Below, in pieces: positions 45,990-58,787 of a DNA stretch of 64,000 nucleotides. This stretch comes from Gilvimarinus algae. GTDB lineage: Bacteria; Pseudomonadota; Gammaproteobacteria; Pseudomonadales; Cellvibrionaceae. The stretch spans positions 62,001 to 126,000 of the forward strand of contig NZ_JAULRT010000035.1 in assembly GCF_030518215.1 (NCBI RefSeq). The letters are read 5' to 3'. A program made the translations under genes and the position numbers. The notes under the pieces are model-generated. The model worked only from the letters and a program-made list of their open reading frames with translations, made no database searches and was not told where the DNA came from. The stretch's first letter is position 1. Each line of letters starts with the position of its first letter.

Positions 45990-46289
45990 GTGAGTAACGA
46001 AACGGTACACGTGAAAATACTGGATAAGGACTACCAGGTCGCCTGTCCGGCTGAAGAGCGCAGCGCCCTGATTCAATCGGCGCAAATTCTCGACGAGCGC
46101 ATGCGCCTGATTAAAAACACGGGAGGCGTTATCGGTCTCGAGCGTATCGCTGTTATGGCCGCGCTCAACCTCAGTCACGAACTGCTGCAGGCGCAGAGCA
46201 ATCACTCCGCCGTCGGCGGCGACAGTGCCACGCTGCAGAGAATGCAAGAAAAAATCGAGGCGCAGCTGGACCGGTTGTCATCACATTGA
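45990..46289 (+). CDS. zapA: Cell division protein ZapA
   Basis: 99 residues from a GTG start with GGGG upstream. The N-terminal domain VHVKILDKDYQVACPAEE and a C-terminal coiled coil with RIAVMAALNLSHELL are typical. ZapA bundles FtsZ at the division site. It is twelve bases after the coiled-coil gene and immediately upstream of 6S RNA, the conserved order. Confidence 0.93.
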   Translation: MSNETVHVKILDKDYQVACPAEERSALIQSAQILDERMRLIKNTGGVIGLERIAVMAALNLSHELLQAQSNHSAVGGDSATLQRMQEKIEAQLDRLSSH

Positions 46290-46302
46290 TGTGGCCCGGC
46301 CT

Positions 46303-46332
46303 TTGGGGTCAAAGGGAAAACTGCGCTATACT
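46303..46332 (+). promoter_or_regulatory. Predicted 6S RNA promoter
   Basis: TTGGGG (46303-46308) and TATACT (46327-46332) are 18 bases apart, placing the start near 46339-46340, where the 6S sequence begins. Confidence 0.6.
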
Positions 46333-46339
46333 GTGAATA

Positions 46340-46516
46340 CACCCTGGGATGTACGCCAGTTGACTATGTCCTTGAGCCGATACTGCTGTACCCGGTAGCT
46401 CCTCGCCGGTGTTTGTGAGCAAGTCCGCACGACGGAAAGCCTAATAGCATCGCAGGAGCCACCCCTTGAACTTTAGGGTTCAAGGCCCAATCGACAGCGG
46501 CATTCTGGGGTTTTAT
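46340..46516 (+). ncRNA. ssrS: 6S RNA
   Basis: About 177 bases between zapA and ygfA, the classical location. The 5' end ACCCTGGGATGTACGCCAGT and following ATGTCCTTGAGCCGATACT match gammaproteobacterial 6S RNA, as does GTTTGTGAGCAAGTCCGCAC on the distal side of the bubble. The 3' end, GACAGCGGCATTCTGGGG then a T-rich tract, pairs with the 5' end to close the long stem. 6S RNA mimics an open promoter and sequesters sigma-70 RNA polymerase in stationary phase. Ends are approximate. Confidence 0.88.
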
Positions 46517-46526
46517 TTTACCCGCC

Positions 46527-47156
46527 ATGAGCCAACCTCCTCTTTCACGCTCCGACCTGCGCCGCCAGCTGCGACAAAAGCGCAGAGCCTTGTCCAGCGC
46601 GCAGCAAAAGCAGGCCTCCGAATCGCTCTGTCGTCACCTCAAGCACTTACCCCAACTGCGAGCAGCGAGGCACATAGCACTCTATTGGCCCGCCGACGGT
46701 GAGATCGATCCGCGCCCCATTGCCCGCTGGGCTTGGCAACGCGGTATTCGTTGCTACCTCCCGGTGCTTCACCCCTGGTCAAAACGCCGACTCTGGTTTA
46801 CCGCCTTCACGGCCAAAACCCGCTTTCGGCGCAACCGCTTCGGCATTGCCGAGCCGATAAAGGTAGCCCGCGCCCCGCTGTCGCCCAAACACCTGGATGT
46901 GGTGCTACTGCCGCTGGTGGGCTTTGATCGTAGCGGCGGGCGCCTGGGTATGGGAGGGGGCTTTTACGACACCACCTTTGCATTCAGGCGTCATCAGCCA
47001 GGCTGGAACCGACCGAAGCTGCTCGGTGTAGCCCACCAGATCCAAGAGGTCGCGGGGCTGGCCCTGCAAAGCTGGGATGTTCCTGTAGACGGGGTAGTAA
47101 CCGACGGCGGTTTGGTCGGCGGCAGGGGATTCAGGGGCTGTTTTAAGGCCCCTTAA
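46527..47156 (+). CDS. ygfA: 5-formyltetrahydrofolate cyclo-ligase
   Basis: 209 residues. Basic N-terminus LRRQLRQKRRALSSAQQ, then VVLLPLVGFDRSGGRLGMGGGFYD, the conserved nucleotide/folate-binding motif. It converts 5-formyl-THF to methenyl-THF, and co-transcription with 6S RNA is known in E. coli. A second, smaller conserved motif FGIAEP is present. It is convergent with ilvA (two bases between stops). Confidence 0.92.
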   Translation: MSQPPLSRSDLRRQLRQKRRALSSAQQKQASESLCRHLKHLPQLRAARHIALYWPADGEIDPRPIARWAWQRGIRCYLPVLHPWSKRRLWFTAFTAKTRFRRNRFGIAEPIKVARAPLSPKHLDVVLLPLVGFDRSGGRLGMGGGFYDTTFAFRRHQPGWNRPKLLGVAHQIQEVAGLALQSWDVPVDGVVTDGGLVGGRGFRGCFKAP

Positions 47157-47158
47157 CC

Positions 47159-48673
47159 TTATCCGAGAAAGTACTGGTAGGCTTCGTTGTCGGTCTCTTC
47201 CCAGAAAGGGTAATTGATCTCGGCCAAAAACTTGCGCACCTGGGCGCGCTCTTTTTTCGGCACTTCCATACCCACCAACACTCGACCAAACGCAGAACCA
47301 TGATTGCGGTAGTGAAACAGCGAGATGTTCCAACGGCCCGCCACCTGACTCAGGAAGTTCAGCAGGGCGCCGGGGCGCTCCGGGAACTCGAAACGGAAGA
47401 CCATTTCATCTTTGACCTCGGCCGCGTGACCGCCGACCATATGACGAATGTGCAGCTTGGCCAGCTCGTTGTCTGTCATGTCCACCAGCTCATAGCCCTG
47501 CTCGCGCAAACTGCTCACCAGCTCGTCGCGATCCGAGGGGTCTGCGCTGACCTGCACGCCGACAAAAATACGGGCCTTGTCAGAGTCCGCGTAGCGGTAG
47601 TTAAACTCGGTGATATTACGTCTGCCCAGTGCCTGGCAAAATTCCCGATAAGCGCCCGGGCGCTCAGGAATGGTTACCGCCAAAACCGCCTCGCGCTTTT
47701 CGCCAATCTCGGTGCGTTCAGAGATATACCGCAAGCGGTCAAAATTGATGTTGGCGCCGCAGTCGATGGCGACCAGCGTTTGCCCAATGATGCCGTTTTC
47801 GGCCACGTATTTTTTCAGGCCAGCCACACTCACCGCCCCGGCAGGCTCGGCGATGGAACGGGTGTCCTCGAATATGTCTTTAATACCGGCGCAGATTTCA
47901 TCGGTATTAACCGTAATCACACCGTCGATGGTTTTTTTCAGAACCCGGAAGGTCTCCTTGCCAATCTGAGCCACCGCAACGCCGTCGGCAAAAATACCCA
48001 CCTGCGGCAGCCGCACGCGACGGTTTTTCTCCATGGCCGCAGCAAGACAGGCGGACTCCTCGGACTCCACCGCAAAAACTTTCACGCCCGGGCGCACGTA
48101 TTTCACATAGGCAGCCACACCGGCGCAGAGGCCACCACCACCGACGGCGACAAAAATGGCATCAATGTGCTTAGGGTACTGGCGCAGAATTTCCATGGCC
48201 ACGGTACCCTGACCGGCGATGACATCCGGGTCGTCAAACGGATGAATGTAGGTGTAACCCTTCTCCTCAATCAACTTTTGCGTATGCGCAGCGGCCTCGT
48301 CAAAGTTGTCGCCATGAAGCACCACCTTGGCGCCACGGGCGCGCACCGCATCCACTTTAATGGCCGGGGTGGTGCGCGGCATCACAATCACCGCGCGCAC
48401 CCCCAGGTGCTGAGCACCGAGCGCCAACCCCTGGGCGTGATTGCCGGCCGAGGCAGCGATCACACCGCGGGCCCGCTCTTCCTCGGTCAACTGCAACAGC
48501 TTGTTGTAGGCACCGCGAATTTTAAAGGAGAAGACCGGCTGCAGGTCTTCGCGTTTAAGCAGCACATGATTGTTGGTGCGTTGCGACAACAGTCGCGCCT
48601 GATCCAGCGGCGTCTCTACCGCCAGGTCATAGATGCGGGCATTGAGAATTCGTTTTATGTAAGAGTCCGGCAT
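47159..48673 (-). CDS. ilvA: Threonine ammonia-lyase, biosynthetic
   Basis: 504 residues. The PLP domain (about 1-320) has the Schiff-base Lys in VFSFKIRGAYNKL, the phosphate loop in VGGGGLCAG and AASAGNHAQGLAL. Two C-terminal ACT-like regulatory domains (about 335-410 and 430-504) point to isoleucine feedback control. It makes 2-oxobutanoate from threonine. It is divergent from rpiA, as in Pseudomonas. Confidence 0.96.
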   Translation of the reverse strand: MPDSYIKRILNARIYDLAVETPLDQARLLSQRTNNHVLLKREDLQPVFSFKIRGAYNKLLQLTEEERARGVIAASAGNHAQGLALGAQHLGVRAVIVMPRTTPAIKVDAVRARGAKVVLHGDNFDEAAAHTQKLIEEKGYTYIHPFDDPDVIAGQGTVAMEILRQYPKHIDAIFVAVGGGGLCAGVAAYVKYVRPGVKVFAVESEESACLAAAMEKNRRVRLPQVGIFADGVAVAQIGKETFRVLKKTIDGVITVNTDEICAGIKDIFEDTRSIAEPAGAVSVAGLKKYVAENGIIGQTLVAIDCGANINFDRLRYISERTEIGEKREAVLAVTIPERPGAYREFCQALGRRNITEFNYRYADSDKARIFVGVQVSADPSDRDELVSSLREQGYELVDMTDNELAKLHIRHMVGGHAAEVKDEMVFRFEFPERPGALLNFLSQVAGRWNISLFHYRNHGSAFGRVLVGMEVPKKERAQVRKFLAEINYPFWEETDNEAYQYFLG

Positions 48674-48757
48674 AGCTCAGTCTTGCAAGGGAGTGTGAGG
48701 TTCGCAGCATGATAAACAATTTAAGGGTAGGTTACACCTGCGCCACGAGTACAGACA

Positions 48758-48786
48758 CTGATAATTCGGACGCGACACCGTATAAT
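48758..48786 (+). promoter_or_regulatory. Predicted rpiA promoter
   Basis: CTGATA (48758-48763) and a perfect TATAAT (48781-48786) are separated by 17 bases; the rpiA ATG follows 28 bases later. Confidence 0.65.
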
Positions 48787-48814
48787 GGTGCACAGATGAC
48801 TTGCAGGAGCGGTT

Positions 48815-49492
48815 ATGAATCAGGATCAACTCAAACAAGCGGTGGCGCGCGCCGCCATTGACTACATAGCACCCAAGCTGGAAAAAGACAGCATCCTGGG
48901 CATTGGCACGGGCTCAACGGCCAACTTTTTCATCGAGATGTTGGGCGATCTGAAAGACGACTTCGCCGGCGCCGTGGCCAGCTCCGATGCCTCGGCCAAC
49001 AAGCTGCGAACCCTGGGCATTGAGGTGCTGGACCTCAACAGCGTTTCCGAGCTACTGGTCTATGTCGACGGTGCCGACGAATCCAACGCCCAGCTGGCGT
49101 TGATCAAAGGCGGGGGCGCGGCGCTGACCCGAGAGAAAATCGTCGCCGCCGTCGCCCGGGAATTTGTCTGCATTGCCGATGAGAGCAAGTGGGTGAAAGT
49201 GCTGGGCAGCTTTCCCCTGCCAGTGGAGGTCATTCCCATGGCCCGCTCCTACGTGGCGCGCGAGCTGGTCAAGCTCGGCGGCGACCCGGTCTATCGCGAA
49301 GGCGTCACTACCGATAACGGCAATGTGATTCTGGACGTGCACAACCTCGCCATTACGGACCCGAGAGACCTGGAGCTGAAAATCAACCAGATCACCGGTG
49401 TGGTGGCCAACGGCCTCTTTGCTCATCGCGGCGCCGACGTGCTGCTGCTGGGGCGAGCAGGTGGAGTAGAAATCCTCAAACCCAGTTTCTGA
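48815..49492 (+). CDS. rpiA: Ribose-5-phosphate isomerase A
   Basis: 225 residues. The N-terminal [24 protein letters not shown], and [14 protein letters not shown] motifs contain the substrate-binding and catalytic residues. It interconverts ribose-5-P and ribulose-5-P in the pentose phosphate pathway, complementing tkt. AGGAG lies near the ATG. It ends at a strong bidirectional terminator. Confidence 0.96.
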   Translation: MNQDQLKQAVARAAIDYIAPKLEKDSILGIGTGSTANFFIEMLGDLKDDFAGAVASSDASANKLRTLGIEVLDLNSVSELLVYVDGADESNAQLALIKGGGAALTREKIVAAVAREFVCIADESKWVKVLGSFPLPVEVIPMARSYVARELVKLGGDPVYREGVTTDNGNVILDVHNLAITDPRDLELKINQITGVVANGLFAHRGADVLLLGRAGGVEILKPSF

Positions 49493-49508
49493 CCAGCCTT
49501 AAGTCACA

Positions 49509-49548
49509 GACGTAAAAAAACCCGGCGCACGCCGGGTTTTTTTACGTC
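49509..49548. terminator. Strong bidirectional terminator between rpiA and rpmG
   Basis: Arms of 18 bases (GACGT, A7, CCCGGC and its complement) pair perfectly around GCAC. The flanking A7/T7 tracts give a U-run in both directions, serving the convergent rpiA and rpmB-rpmG transcripts. Confidence 0.93.
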
Positions 49549-49564
49549 GAAAGCGCACCAAGAT

Positions 49565-49720
49565 TTACTTGATTTTGCCTTCTTTGTAGATCACATGCTT
49601 GCGAGCAACGGGATCGAATTTTTTGATCTCCATTTTCTCGGGCATGTTGCGCTTGTTTTTGTCGGTCGTGTAGAAGTGACCGGTACCAGCAGTTGAGTTC
49701 AGACGGATCTTCTCGCGCAT
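49565..49720 (-). CDS. rpmG: 50S ribosomal protein L33
   Basis: 51 residues: [20 protein letters not shown], then [17 protein letters not shown] and [14 protein letters not shown]. The start has GAGGAG nine bases upstream. The zinc-type Cys pairs found in some L33 proteins are absent, so this is the C-minus form. It follows rpmB by 15 bases. Confidence 0.95.
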   Translation of the reverse strand: MREKIRLNSTAGTGHFYTTDKNKRNMPEKMEIKKFDPVARKHVIYKEGKIK

Positions 49721-49735
49721 GACTTATCTCCTCAA

Positions 49736-49972
49736 TTAAACTTTTTCACCGCGAGCACGAAGATCGGCCAGTACGGCTTCAATGCCGCGCTTGTCGATAA
49801 CGCGCATACCCTTAGCAGAAACGCGCAGTTTCACAAAACGCTTTTCCGCCTCGACCCAAAAACGGTGGGTGTGCAAATTCGGCAAAAAACGACGCTTGGT
49901 GTGGTTTTTTGCGTGAGAAACATTGTTTCCAGTTACGGGACGCTTGCCGGTAACCTGACATACCTTAGACAT
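49736..49972 (-). CDS. rpmB: 50S ribosomal protein L28
   Basis: 78 residues, family length. [20 protein letters not shown] and [15 protein letters not shown] are diagnostic. It is co-transcribed with rpmG, the conserved pair. Upstream, 279 bases to radC contain GC-rich direct repeats of CGGGAACCCGG (50119-50129 and 50145-50155) and no further gene. Confidence 0.96.
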   Translation of the reverse strand: MSKVCQVTGKRPVTGNNVSHAKNHTKRRFLPNLHTHRFWVEAEKRFVKLRVSAKGMRVIDKRGIEAVLADLRARGEKV

Positions 49973-50196
49973 GGTTTTGCCTCTTAACCAAATTTAATCG
50001 CGCTGCGCTGCCTCTATGCTTCAGCATTAGCAAAAGCAGCCCAGAGCAGGATTCATCGAGCAGCCTGTGTATCCAAATTACGGCCTGACAGCGGGGTCCG
50101 GTGCTCTGGACTCACCCTCGGGAACCCGGTTTTCGGGCGCCTCCCGGGAACCCGGCCGCGAAGAGCCGCGTTTTATACCAAAAGCGCCTTCCAATA

Positions 50197-50218
50197 GCAA
50201 CGTTTCGTTGCTTTTTTA
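50197..50218 (+). terminator. Orphan hairpin with T-run in the rpmB-radC gap
   Basis: AGCAACG-TTT-CGTTGCT followed by TTTTT on the plus strand. Both neighbours run on the minus strand, so the oriented T-tract does not serve an annotated gene; it may be a fold at the 3' end of radC mRNA or mark an unseen plus-strand transcript. Confidence 0.4.
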
Positions 50219-50251
50219 GCCAGAAAATACCGATATCCACCCCTGATCGGC

Positions 50252-50926
50252 TCACAGCAGGCCCCGCTCGGCAAAGGAAGTCACCTCGCCGTCACCGACA
50301 ATCATGTGATCGAGCACACGCACCCCCACCAGATCCAGTGCAGCAATCAGACGCTCGGTAATGCGGCGGTCCGCCTGGCTGGGCTCAGCCACCCCCGATG
50401 GGTGATTGTGCGCCAGTATCACCGCCGCCGCGTTGCTCGACAACGCCAGCTTGACCACTTCTCTCGGGTAGACGCTGGCGCCATCCAGAGTCCCCATGAA
50501 CAGCGGCACGTAGCGAATCAGGCGGTGCTGGTTATCGAGCAGTAAGAGCGCAAAAATTTCGCGCGTGCTGTGACGCAGCTGCGAGACCAGATACCGGCGC
50601 ACCAAGTCGGGGCTGGTCAGAGCGTCGCCGACACTCAGTGTTTCGCTGAGGTGGCGCCGAGCCATTTCCAGCACCGCCTGCAGCTGCGCGTACTTGGCAT
50701 CACCCAGGCCCTCGCCGCGGCAGAACGCCTCGTGGGAGGCCTCGAGTAAAGGCCGCAAGCCACCAAAACCCGCCAGCAGCTCGCGGGCGAGGTCCACAGC
50801 GGATTTACCGGCACAGCCAGTGCGCAGAAAAATGGCCAGCAACTCGGCGTCCGATAGCGCCCCCGGGCCGCGCTCGAGCAGTTTTTCCCGCGGGCGCTCC
50901 CCCACGGGCCACTGGGCAATCGACAT
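50252..50926 (-). CDS. radC: RadC-family JAB-domain protein
   Basis: 224 residues from the ATG at 50926, which has an ideal AAGGAGGT site; a longer reading lacks one. An N-terminal helix-hairpin-helix part ([20 protein letters not shown]) is followed by the JAB/MPN metalloprotease-like domain with [11 protein letters not shown] and a downstream Asp in [11 protein letters not shown]. The family's cellular role is unsettled despite the name. It is divergent from coaBC. Confidence 0.93.
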   Translation of the reverse strand: MSIAQWPVGERPREKLLERGPGALSDAELLAIFLRTGCAGKSAVDLARELLAGFGGLRPLLEASHEAFCRGEGLGDAKYAQLQAVLEMARRHLSETLSVGDALTSPDLVRRYLVSQLRHSTREIFALLLLDNQHRLIRYVPLFMGTLDGASVYPREVVKLALSSNAAAVILAHNHPSGVAEPSQADRRITERLIAALDLVGVRVLDHMIVGDGEVTSFAERGLL

Positions 50927-51083
50927 GACGAACCTCCTTGTCAGCGTGACTAAGCCCTTATTCAAGCCCACCAGAGGGGTATTTTCAAACCACAATTTCG
51001 CGCCACGGAGGTGTTATCCGACGCCTGGAATGGTATCTTTACCCCCTAAGCAAGCACTTACCTTCAATGCGGCGAAACGTTTC

Positions 51084-52315
51084 ATGTCCACTGTGCAAAA
51101 CAAACGTATTCTGCTGGGTATTACCGGCGGCATAGCGGCCTACAAAGCGGCCGAGCTGGTGCGGGCACTGAAAGAGCGTGGCGCTGAGGTGCGCGTGGTG
51201 ATGACCCGCGCCGCCTGTGAATTTATCACCCCGCTGACACTGCAGGCGCTCTCGGGCAACCCGGTGCACACCTCGCTGCTCGATACCGAAGCCGAAGCCG
51301 CTATGGGCCACATTGAACTGGCGCGCTGGGCCGACCGGGTACTGATCGCGCCGGCCAGTGCCGACTTTATCGCCCGCTTCGCCGGCGGCCTGGGGGACGA
51401 CCTGCTGGCCACCCTCTGTCTGGCTACCCGTGCACCTATTGCCCTCGCCCCGGCCATGAATCAGGCCATGTGGGACGCGCTGGGCACGCGCCACAACATT
51501 GATTTGTTAAAAGACAGACGGGTGACCTTTTACGGGCCGGCCTCGGGAAGCCAAGCCTGTGGCGAAGTGGGACCCGGCAGAATGCTTGAAGCCATTGAGC
51601 TTGCCGAGCTGCTCGCCGGCAGCTTTGCCAGTGGCGCGCTCAGCGGCCGCCGGGTGGTGATTACCGCCGGCCCCACCCGAGAGGCGCTGGACCCGGTGCG
51701 CTACCTGAGTAATCACAGCTCCGGGAAGATGGGCTTCGCCCTGGCCGAAGCCGCCGCCGAGGCCGGCGCCAAAGTGGTGCTCATCAGCGGTCCCTGCGCC
51801 CTGCCAACGCCCGATAGAGTCGAGCGAATAGACGTTATCAGCGCCGATCAAATGCTCGCCGCCAGCCTTGAGGCAACCGGTAACTGCCACCTGTTTATTG
51901 CCGCCGCCGCCGTCTGCGACTACCGGCCGGCTCACCGCAGCGCTCAGAAATTGAAAAAGCACGGCGATGAAAGCCTGAAGCTGGAGCTGGTGCAAAACCC
52001 GGACATTGTGGCCACGGTAGCGGCTCAGAAAAAGCCCACCTATTGCGTGGCATTTGCCGCCGAGACCGAGCGGGTTCTAGACTATGCGAGAGCGAAACGT
52101 GCACGCAAAGGGGTAGAGTGCATTATCGCCAACGACGTCAGCGGCACCGATACTGGCTTTAACAGTGACGACAATGCCGTCACCCTGATCGACGAAGAGG
52201 GTGAAATCCTGCTCGACAAGCGCAGCAAAACCCAGTTGGCACGGGATCTGATTGCCCTACTGGCCACTAAGAGTGACTCCACCGAGAAAAGCAAGAACTC
52301 AAAGGACAACGGACA

Positions 52316-52319
<4 letters not shown>
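51084..52319 (+). CDS. coaBC: Bifunctional phosphopantothenoylcysteine decarboxylase/synthase
   Basis: 411 residues from the ATG at 51084; the open frame extends back over radC but is not coding there. CoaC part (about 1-190): LLGITGGIAAYKA for FMN, catalytic His in MGHIELARWAD, and PAMNQAMW. CoaB part (about 195-411): ITAGPTREALDPVRYLSNHS then SGKMG, and AAVCDYRP. It makes 4'-phosphopantetheine for coenzyme A. In Pseudomonas dut follows; here algC overlaps the stop (ATGA) and dut is missing. Confidence 0.95.
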
Positions 52320-55749
<3,430 letters not shown>

Positions 55750-55758
55750 ATACACAAT

Positions 55759-55794
55759 GGGCGAGAGCGCCGGGGGAATGAAAGGCCCTCGCCC
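55759..55794 (+). terminator. Possible argB terminator
   Basis: GGGCGAG and CTCGCCC pair across a 22-base loop, followed only by TTAATGG. A weak terminator candidate ten bases after the argB stop. Confidence 0.35.
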
Positions 55795-55861
55795 TTAATG
55801 GAACACTCAGGCGCTCTCACGAGCGGACACCTGGGTCATAACACAGAGCAGAGCTTGCCCT

Positions 55862-56473
55862 ATGAGTAAAACCCATCAGAAGGTATCGCGCCGCCAGCAA
55901 ATTCTCGAAGCCCTTGCCCGTATGCTGGAAGCCAGCCCCGGGGCCCGCATCACGACCGCTGCTCTCGCCAGAGAAGTCGGCGTTTCCGAAGCGGCGCTCT
56001 ATCGCCACTTTCCCAGCAAATCAAAAATGTTTGAAGGCTTGATTGAATTTATTGAAGAGACAATCTTCACCCGGATCAAGCTGATTTTAAGCGAGGAGCC
56101 AGGCGCGCTGGATCGCTGCGAGAAGATTCTCTACCTGCTACTGAGCTTTACCGAGCGCAATCCGGGAATTACCCGCCTGCTGACCGGCGATGCCCTGACC
56201 GGGGAAACCGAGCGCCTGCGCAATCGCATCGCCCAGCTGTTCGAGCGGGTTGAAACCCAGCTCAAACAAGTGATACGTGAAGCGGAGCTGCGTGAAGGGC
56301 TGCGCCCGAACCTGCCGCTATCGGCAGCGGCCAACCTGTTGATGAGTGTAGCGGACGGGCGGATCACTCAATTCGTCCGCAGCGAGTTCCGCCGACCACC
56401 GACCGAGTACTGGGCCGATCAATGGCCGGTGATTGCCGCGGGATTGATGCGCGAATCGACGCCGGTGGTTTAA
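55862..56473 (+). CDS. slmA: Nucleoid occlusion factor SlmA
   Basis: 203 residues, TetR family. The N-terminal helix-turn-helix reads [21 protein letters not shown]. The C-terminal domain, with [18 protein letters not shown] and [14 protein letters not shown], matches SlmA more than metabolic TetR regulators. SlmA binds DNA sites and blocks FtsZ assembly over the chromosome. The argB-pyrE neighbourhood supports this. It converges on the DUF4124 gene. Confidence 0.9.
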   Translation: MSKTHQKVSRRQQILEALARMLEASPGARITTAALAREVGVSEAALYRHFPSKSKMFEGLIEFIEETIFTRIKLILSEEPGALDRCEKILYLLLSFTERNPGITRLLTGDALTGETERLRNRIAQLFERVETQLKQVIREAELREGLRPNLPLSAAANLLMSVADGRITQFVRSEFRRPPTEYWADQWPVIAAGLMRESTPVV

Positions 56474-56476
56474 GGG

Positions 56477-57091
56477 TCAGGATTTAATTTCGCGAAACCG
56501 CTCGATATCGCGATCGTACCTTGCGGCTCGTTGGTCAATTTCCTGCTCGCGGGCCCGAATCTGTTTGCGAATCTCCACCAGCTCGGCCTCCAACTGATGA
56601 ATGTTGGTCTGCACGGCTTCGGAGACTTCCGTGCCATTGCGCTCCATGATACCGGCACGGCGCTGCTGGTCTTCAAGCTGCGCCGATACGCCGGACAAGT
56701 TCGCCTGCAAAATACTCAGATTGCCGCGCAGCTCCGTCAGCGCGCGTTTTTTCGCCGATTCAATATCCTTAACCGAGCTGAAGCGCCGCTTTAAGCGAGC
56801 ATCCCACTCGGCCAGTTCGGCCTCGCGGCGCAACTGCTCCGCGTAGCGGACGGCATCCTCACCTTTGGGCGCGGGCGGCACTTCTTTCAAAACCCGGCCA
56901 GTGTCAGTGATGATCTCATATCCCCGGGCGGCGGCGGCCGGCGGAATGCTCTGGTCCACCACCAGATGACCACGGTCATTTTTGTAGCGGAACAGAGCAT
57001 TGCTGTGCTCCGTTTCTTCCTCCTGCGCCCAAGCGCCACTGCAGAGCACCGCCAGAAGGCAAATCAGCATTCGCTTTGAAAACCGTGTCAT
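56477..57091 (-). CDS. DUF4124-type periplasmic protein with coiled coil
   Basis: 204 residues with a signal peptide (to about WAQE, residue 23). ALFRYKNDRGHLVVDQSIPP is typical of DUF4124, followed by a long charged coiled coil (about 75-200, AEQLRREAELAEWDARLKRR to REQEIDQRAARYDRDIERF). It lies nine bases after pyrE and is probably co-transcribed. Function unknown. Confidence 0.8.
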   Translation of the reverse strand: MTRFSKRMLICLLAVLCSGAWAQEEETEHSNALFRYKNDRGHLVVDQSIPPAAAARGYEIITDTGRVLKEVPPAPKGEDAVRYAEQLRREAELAEWDARLKRRFSSVKDIESAKKRALTELRGNLSILQANLSGVSAQLEDQQRRAGIMERNGTEVSEAVQTNIHQLEAELVEIRKQIRAREQEIDQRAARYDRDIERFREIKS

Positions 57092-57100
57092 CGGGTACTC

Positions 57101-57742
57101 CTATACGCCGTATTGGGAGCGATAGGCCTTGATAGCCTCCAGCCGCTCAGAACCGCCTTGCTGTTCAAGATAGCTGATAATATCCGCCAAGTTAATGATA
57201 TTCACGACGGGAATTTTATATTCCCGCTCCACCTCCTGAATGGCCGACAGTTCACCGCGGCCGCGCTCTTGCCTGTCCAGGCCGATCATGACCGCAGCCG
57301 GCGTGGCCTCTACCGCCGCTAAAATCTCCATCACCTCACGCACGGCGGTACCCGCGGTGATAACATCATCGACGATCAGGGCGCGGCCTTTAAGCGGCGC
57401 GCCCACCAAGGTACCGCCCTCGCCATGATCCTTGGCCTCTTTGCGGTTAAAGCAATAGGGCACATCCATACCGTGATGCTCGGCCAGAGCCACGGCCGTA
57501 GCGCTGGCCAGCGGAATGCCTTTGTAGGCCGGGCCAAACACCAGGTCAAAGCTCACGCCGGCATCGACAATAGCCTGCGCATAAAAACGCCCGAGAGCCG
57601 CCAGCCCTGAGCCCGTTTGAAAAAAGCGCCCGGCGTTAAAGAAATAGGGGCTGATACGGCCGGACTTCAACGTAAACTCACCGAACAGCAGCGCCTCTTT
57701 GGCGATGGCAAGGTCGATAAAGTCGCGTTGATAATCTTTCAT
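57101..57742 (-). CDS. pyrE: Orotate phosphoribosyltransferase
   Basis: 213 residues. The PRPP-binding motif [19 protein letters not shown] and [15 protein letters not shown] are diagnostic; the N-terminal segment [20 protein letters not shown] is also conserved. It makes OMP from orotate. A TATAAT on the minus strand at 57780-57785 is the likely -10 box. It is divergent from crc, the Pseudomonas order. Confidence 0.97.
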   Translation of the reverse strand: MKDYQRDFIDLAIAKEALLFGEFTLKSGRISPYFFNAGRFFQTGSGLAALGRFYAQAIVDAGVSFDLVFGPAYKGIPLASATAVALAEHHGMDVPYCFNRKEAKDHGEGGTLVGAPLKGRALIVDDVITAGTAVREVMEILAAVEATPAAVMIGLDRQERGRGELSAIQEVEREYKIPVVNIINLADIISYLEQQGGSERLEAIKAYRSQYGV

Positions 57743-57963
57743 GAGGGCTGATCCTGTACTGTTTCGGGAAAATCAGGCTATTATAAGCGAGAGCAAGGCC
57801 GCAGTGACCGGAAAGCTCACACGGCCGCCCACCTGCCGGATTTTTAACCAACAACAATAAAAAAGGGTAAAAAATCCCACGCGGGCCTGGCAACTTCCGA
57901 TAACCCATAACACATAGGCTTCCGGCTCGGGTATCATACACAGTCCGCAACTAAGGGGCTAAC

Positions 57964-58734
57964 ATGAGAGTTATCAGTCTTAGCGTCGATGGCATCTTTC
58001 AAGCGGCGCAGCGCGGCCTGTATGAATGGCTGGAGAATCAGGACGCGGACATTATCTGCCTGCAGGATTTGCGTGCGCTTGAGTACGAGCTGGACGACGA
58101 CATCTTTCATCCCGAAGGCTATTTCGCGTATTTTTTTGACTCGGGAACACCGCATTACAACGGTGTGGCTATCTACACCCGCAAGCAACCCAAAGCGCTG
58201 ATCTTTGGCCTCGGCTTTTCATCCGGTGTGGACATGGAAGGCCGTTACCTGCAAGTCGATTACGAACACATGAGCATCGGCTCACTGCTCGCCCCCAGTG
58301 CCAGCTCCGAAGTGGAATCTCAGGAAGTCAAAATCAAGTTCTTCGACGACCTGCAGGCGCACATGGACAAGATTACCCGCAAGCGCCGCGAGTACATTTT
58401 TTGCGGCAACTGGCAAATGGCGCACACACCGCGGGATGTCACCGACTCCGACGAGCTGCAGCACGAATCCGGCTTTTTGCCCCACGAACGTCAGTGGCTG
58501 AGCCAGCTGTTTAACCAGATCGGCTATGTCGACGCCTTCCGCCGCGCCATTCGCGATCCGGACGAATACAGCTGGTGGCCCAGCGGCAAAATCGGTACCG
58601 GCCCGGGCTGGCGCACCGACTTCCAGGTCGCCTCCAACGCCATCGGCCAGCGGGTCGAGTACGGAGCCATTTACAAAAATGGCCAGTTCTCCAGCCACCT
58701 GCCGGTAATCGTCGATTACGATATGGAGCTGTAA
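57964..58734 (+). CDS. crc: Catabolite repression control protein Crc
   Basis: 256 residues, endonuclease/exonuclease/phosphatase fold. It matches Pseudomonas Crc in the N-terminal RGLYEWLENQDADIICLQDL, GYFAYFFDSG, RRKRREYIFCGNWQMAHT-type segment, and C-terminal SSHLPVIVDYDMEL. The GDFN-type nuclease motif is replaced by CGNWQMAH, as in Crc, which has lost nuclease activity and works with Hfq to block translation of catabolic mRNAs. The position between pyrE and rph is exactly that of Pseudomonas crc. A link to the xylan/mannan genes is plausible but not shown. Confidence 0.9.
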   Translation: MRVISLSVDGIFQAAQRGLYEWLENQDADIICLQDLRALEYELDDDIFHPEGYFAYFFDSGTPHYNGVAIYTRKQPKALIFGLGFSSGVDMEGRYLQVDYEHMSIGSLLAPSASSEVESQEVKIKFFDDLQAHMDKITRKRREYIFCGNWQMAHTPRDVTDSDELQHESGFLPHERQWLSQLFNQIGYVDAFRRAIRDPDEYSWWPSGKIGTGPGWRTDFQVASNAIGQRVEYGAIYKNGQFSSHLPVIVDYDMEL

Positions 58735-58787
58735 CGCTCTGCACGCCAGGGTGAGCGGGCAACGCCGCTCACCCCCGGCCCTACGGT

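Noticed and set aside
47300-48712. 470-residue plus-strand open frame
   Set aside because: It is antisense to ilvA, which is clearly coding; the product has no recognisable motif and the composition of a codon-shadow.
50101-50361. 86-residue plus-strand open frame in the rpmB-radC gap
   Set aside because: It crosses GC-rich repeats, runs into radC on the other strand and has no ribosome-binding site.
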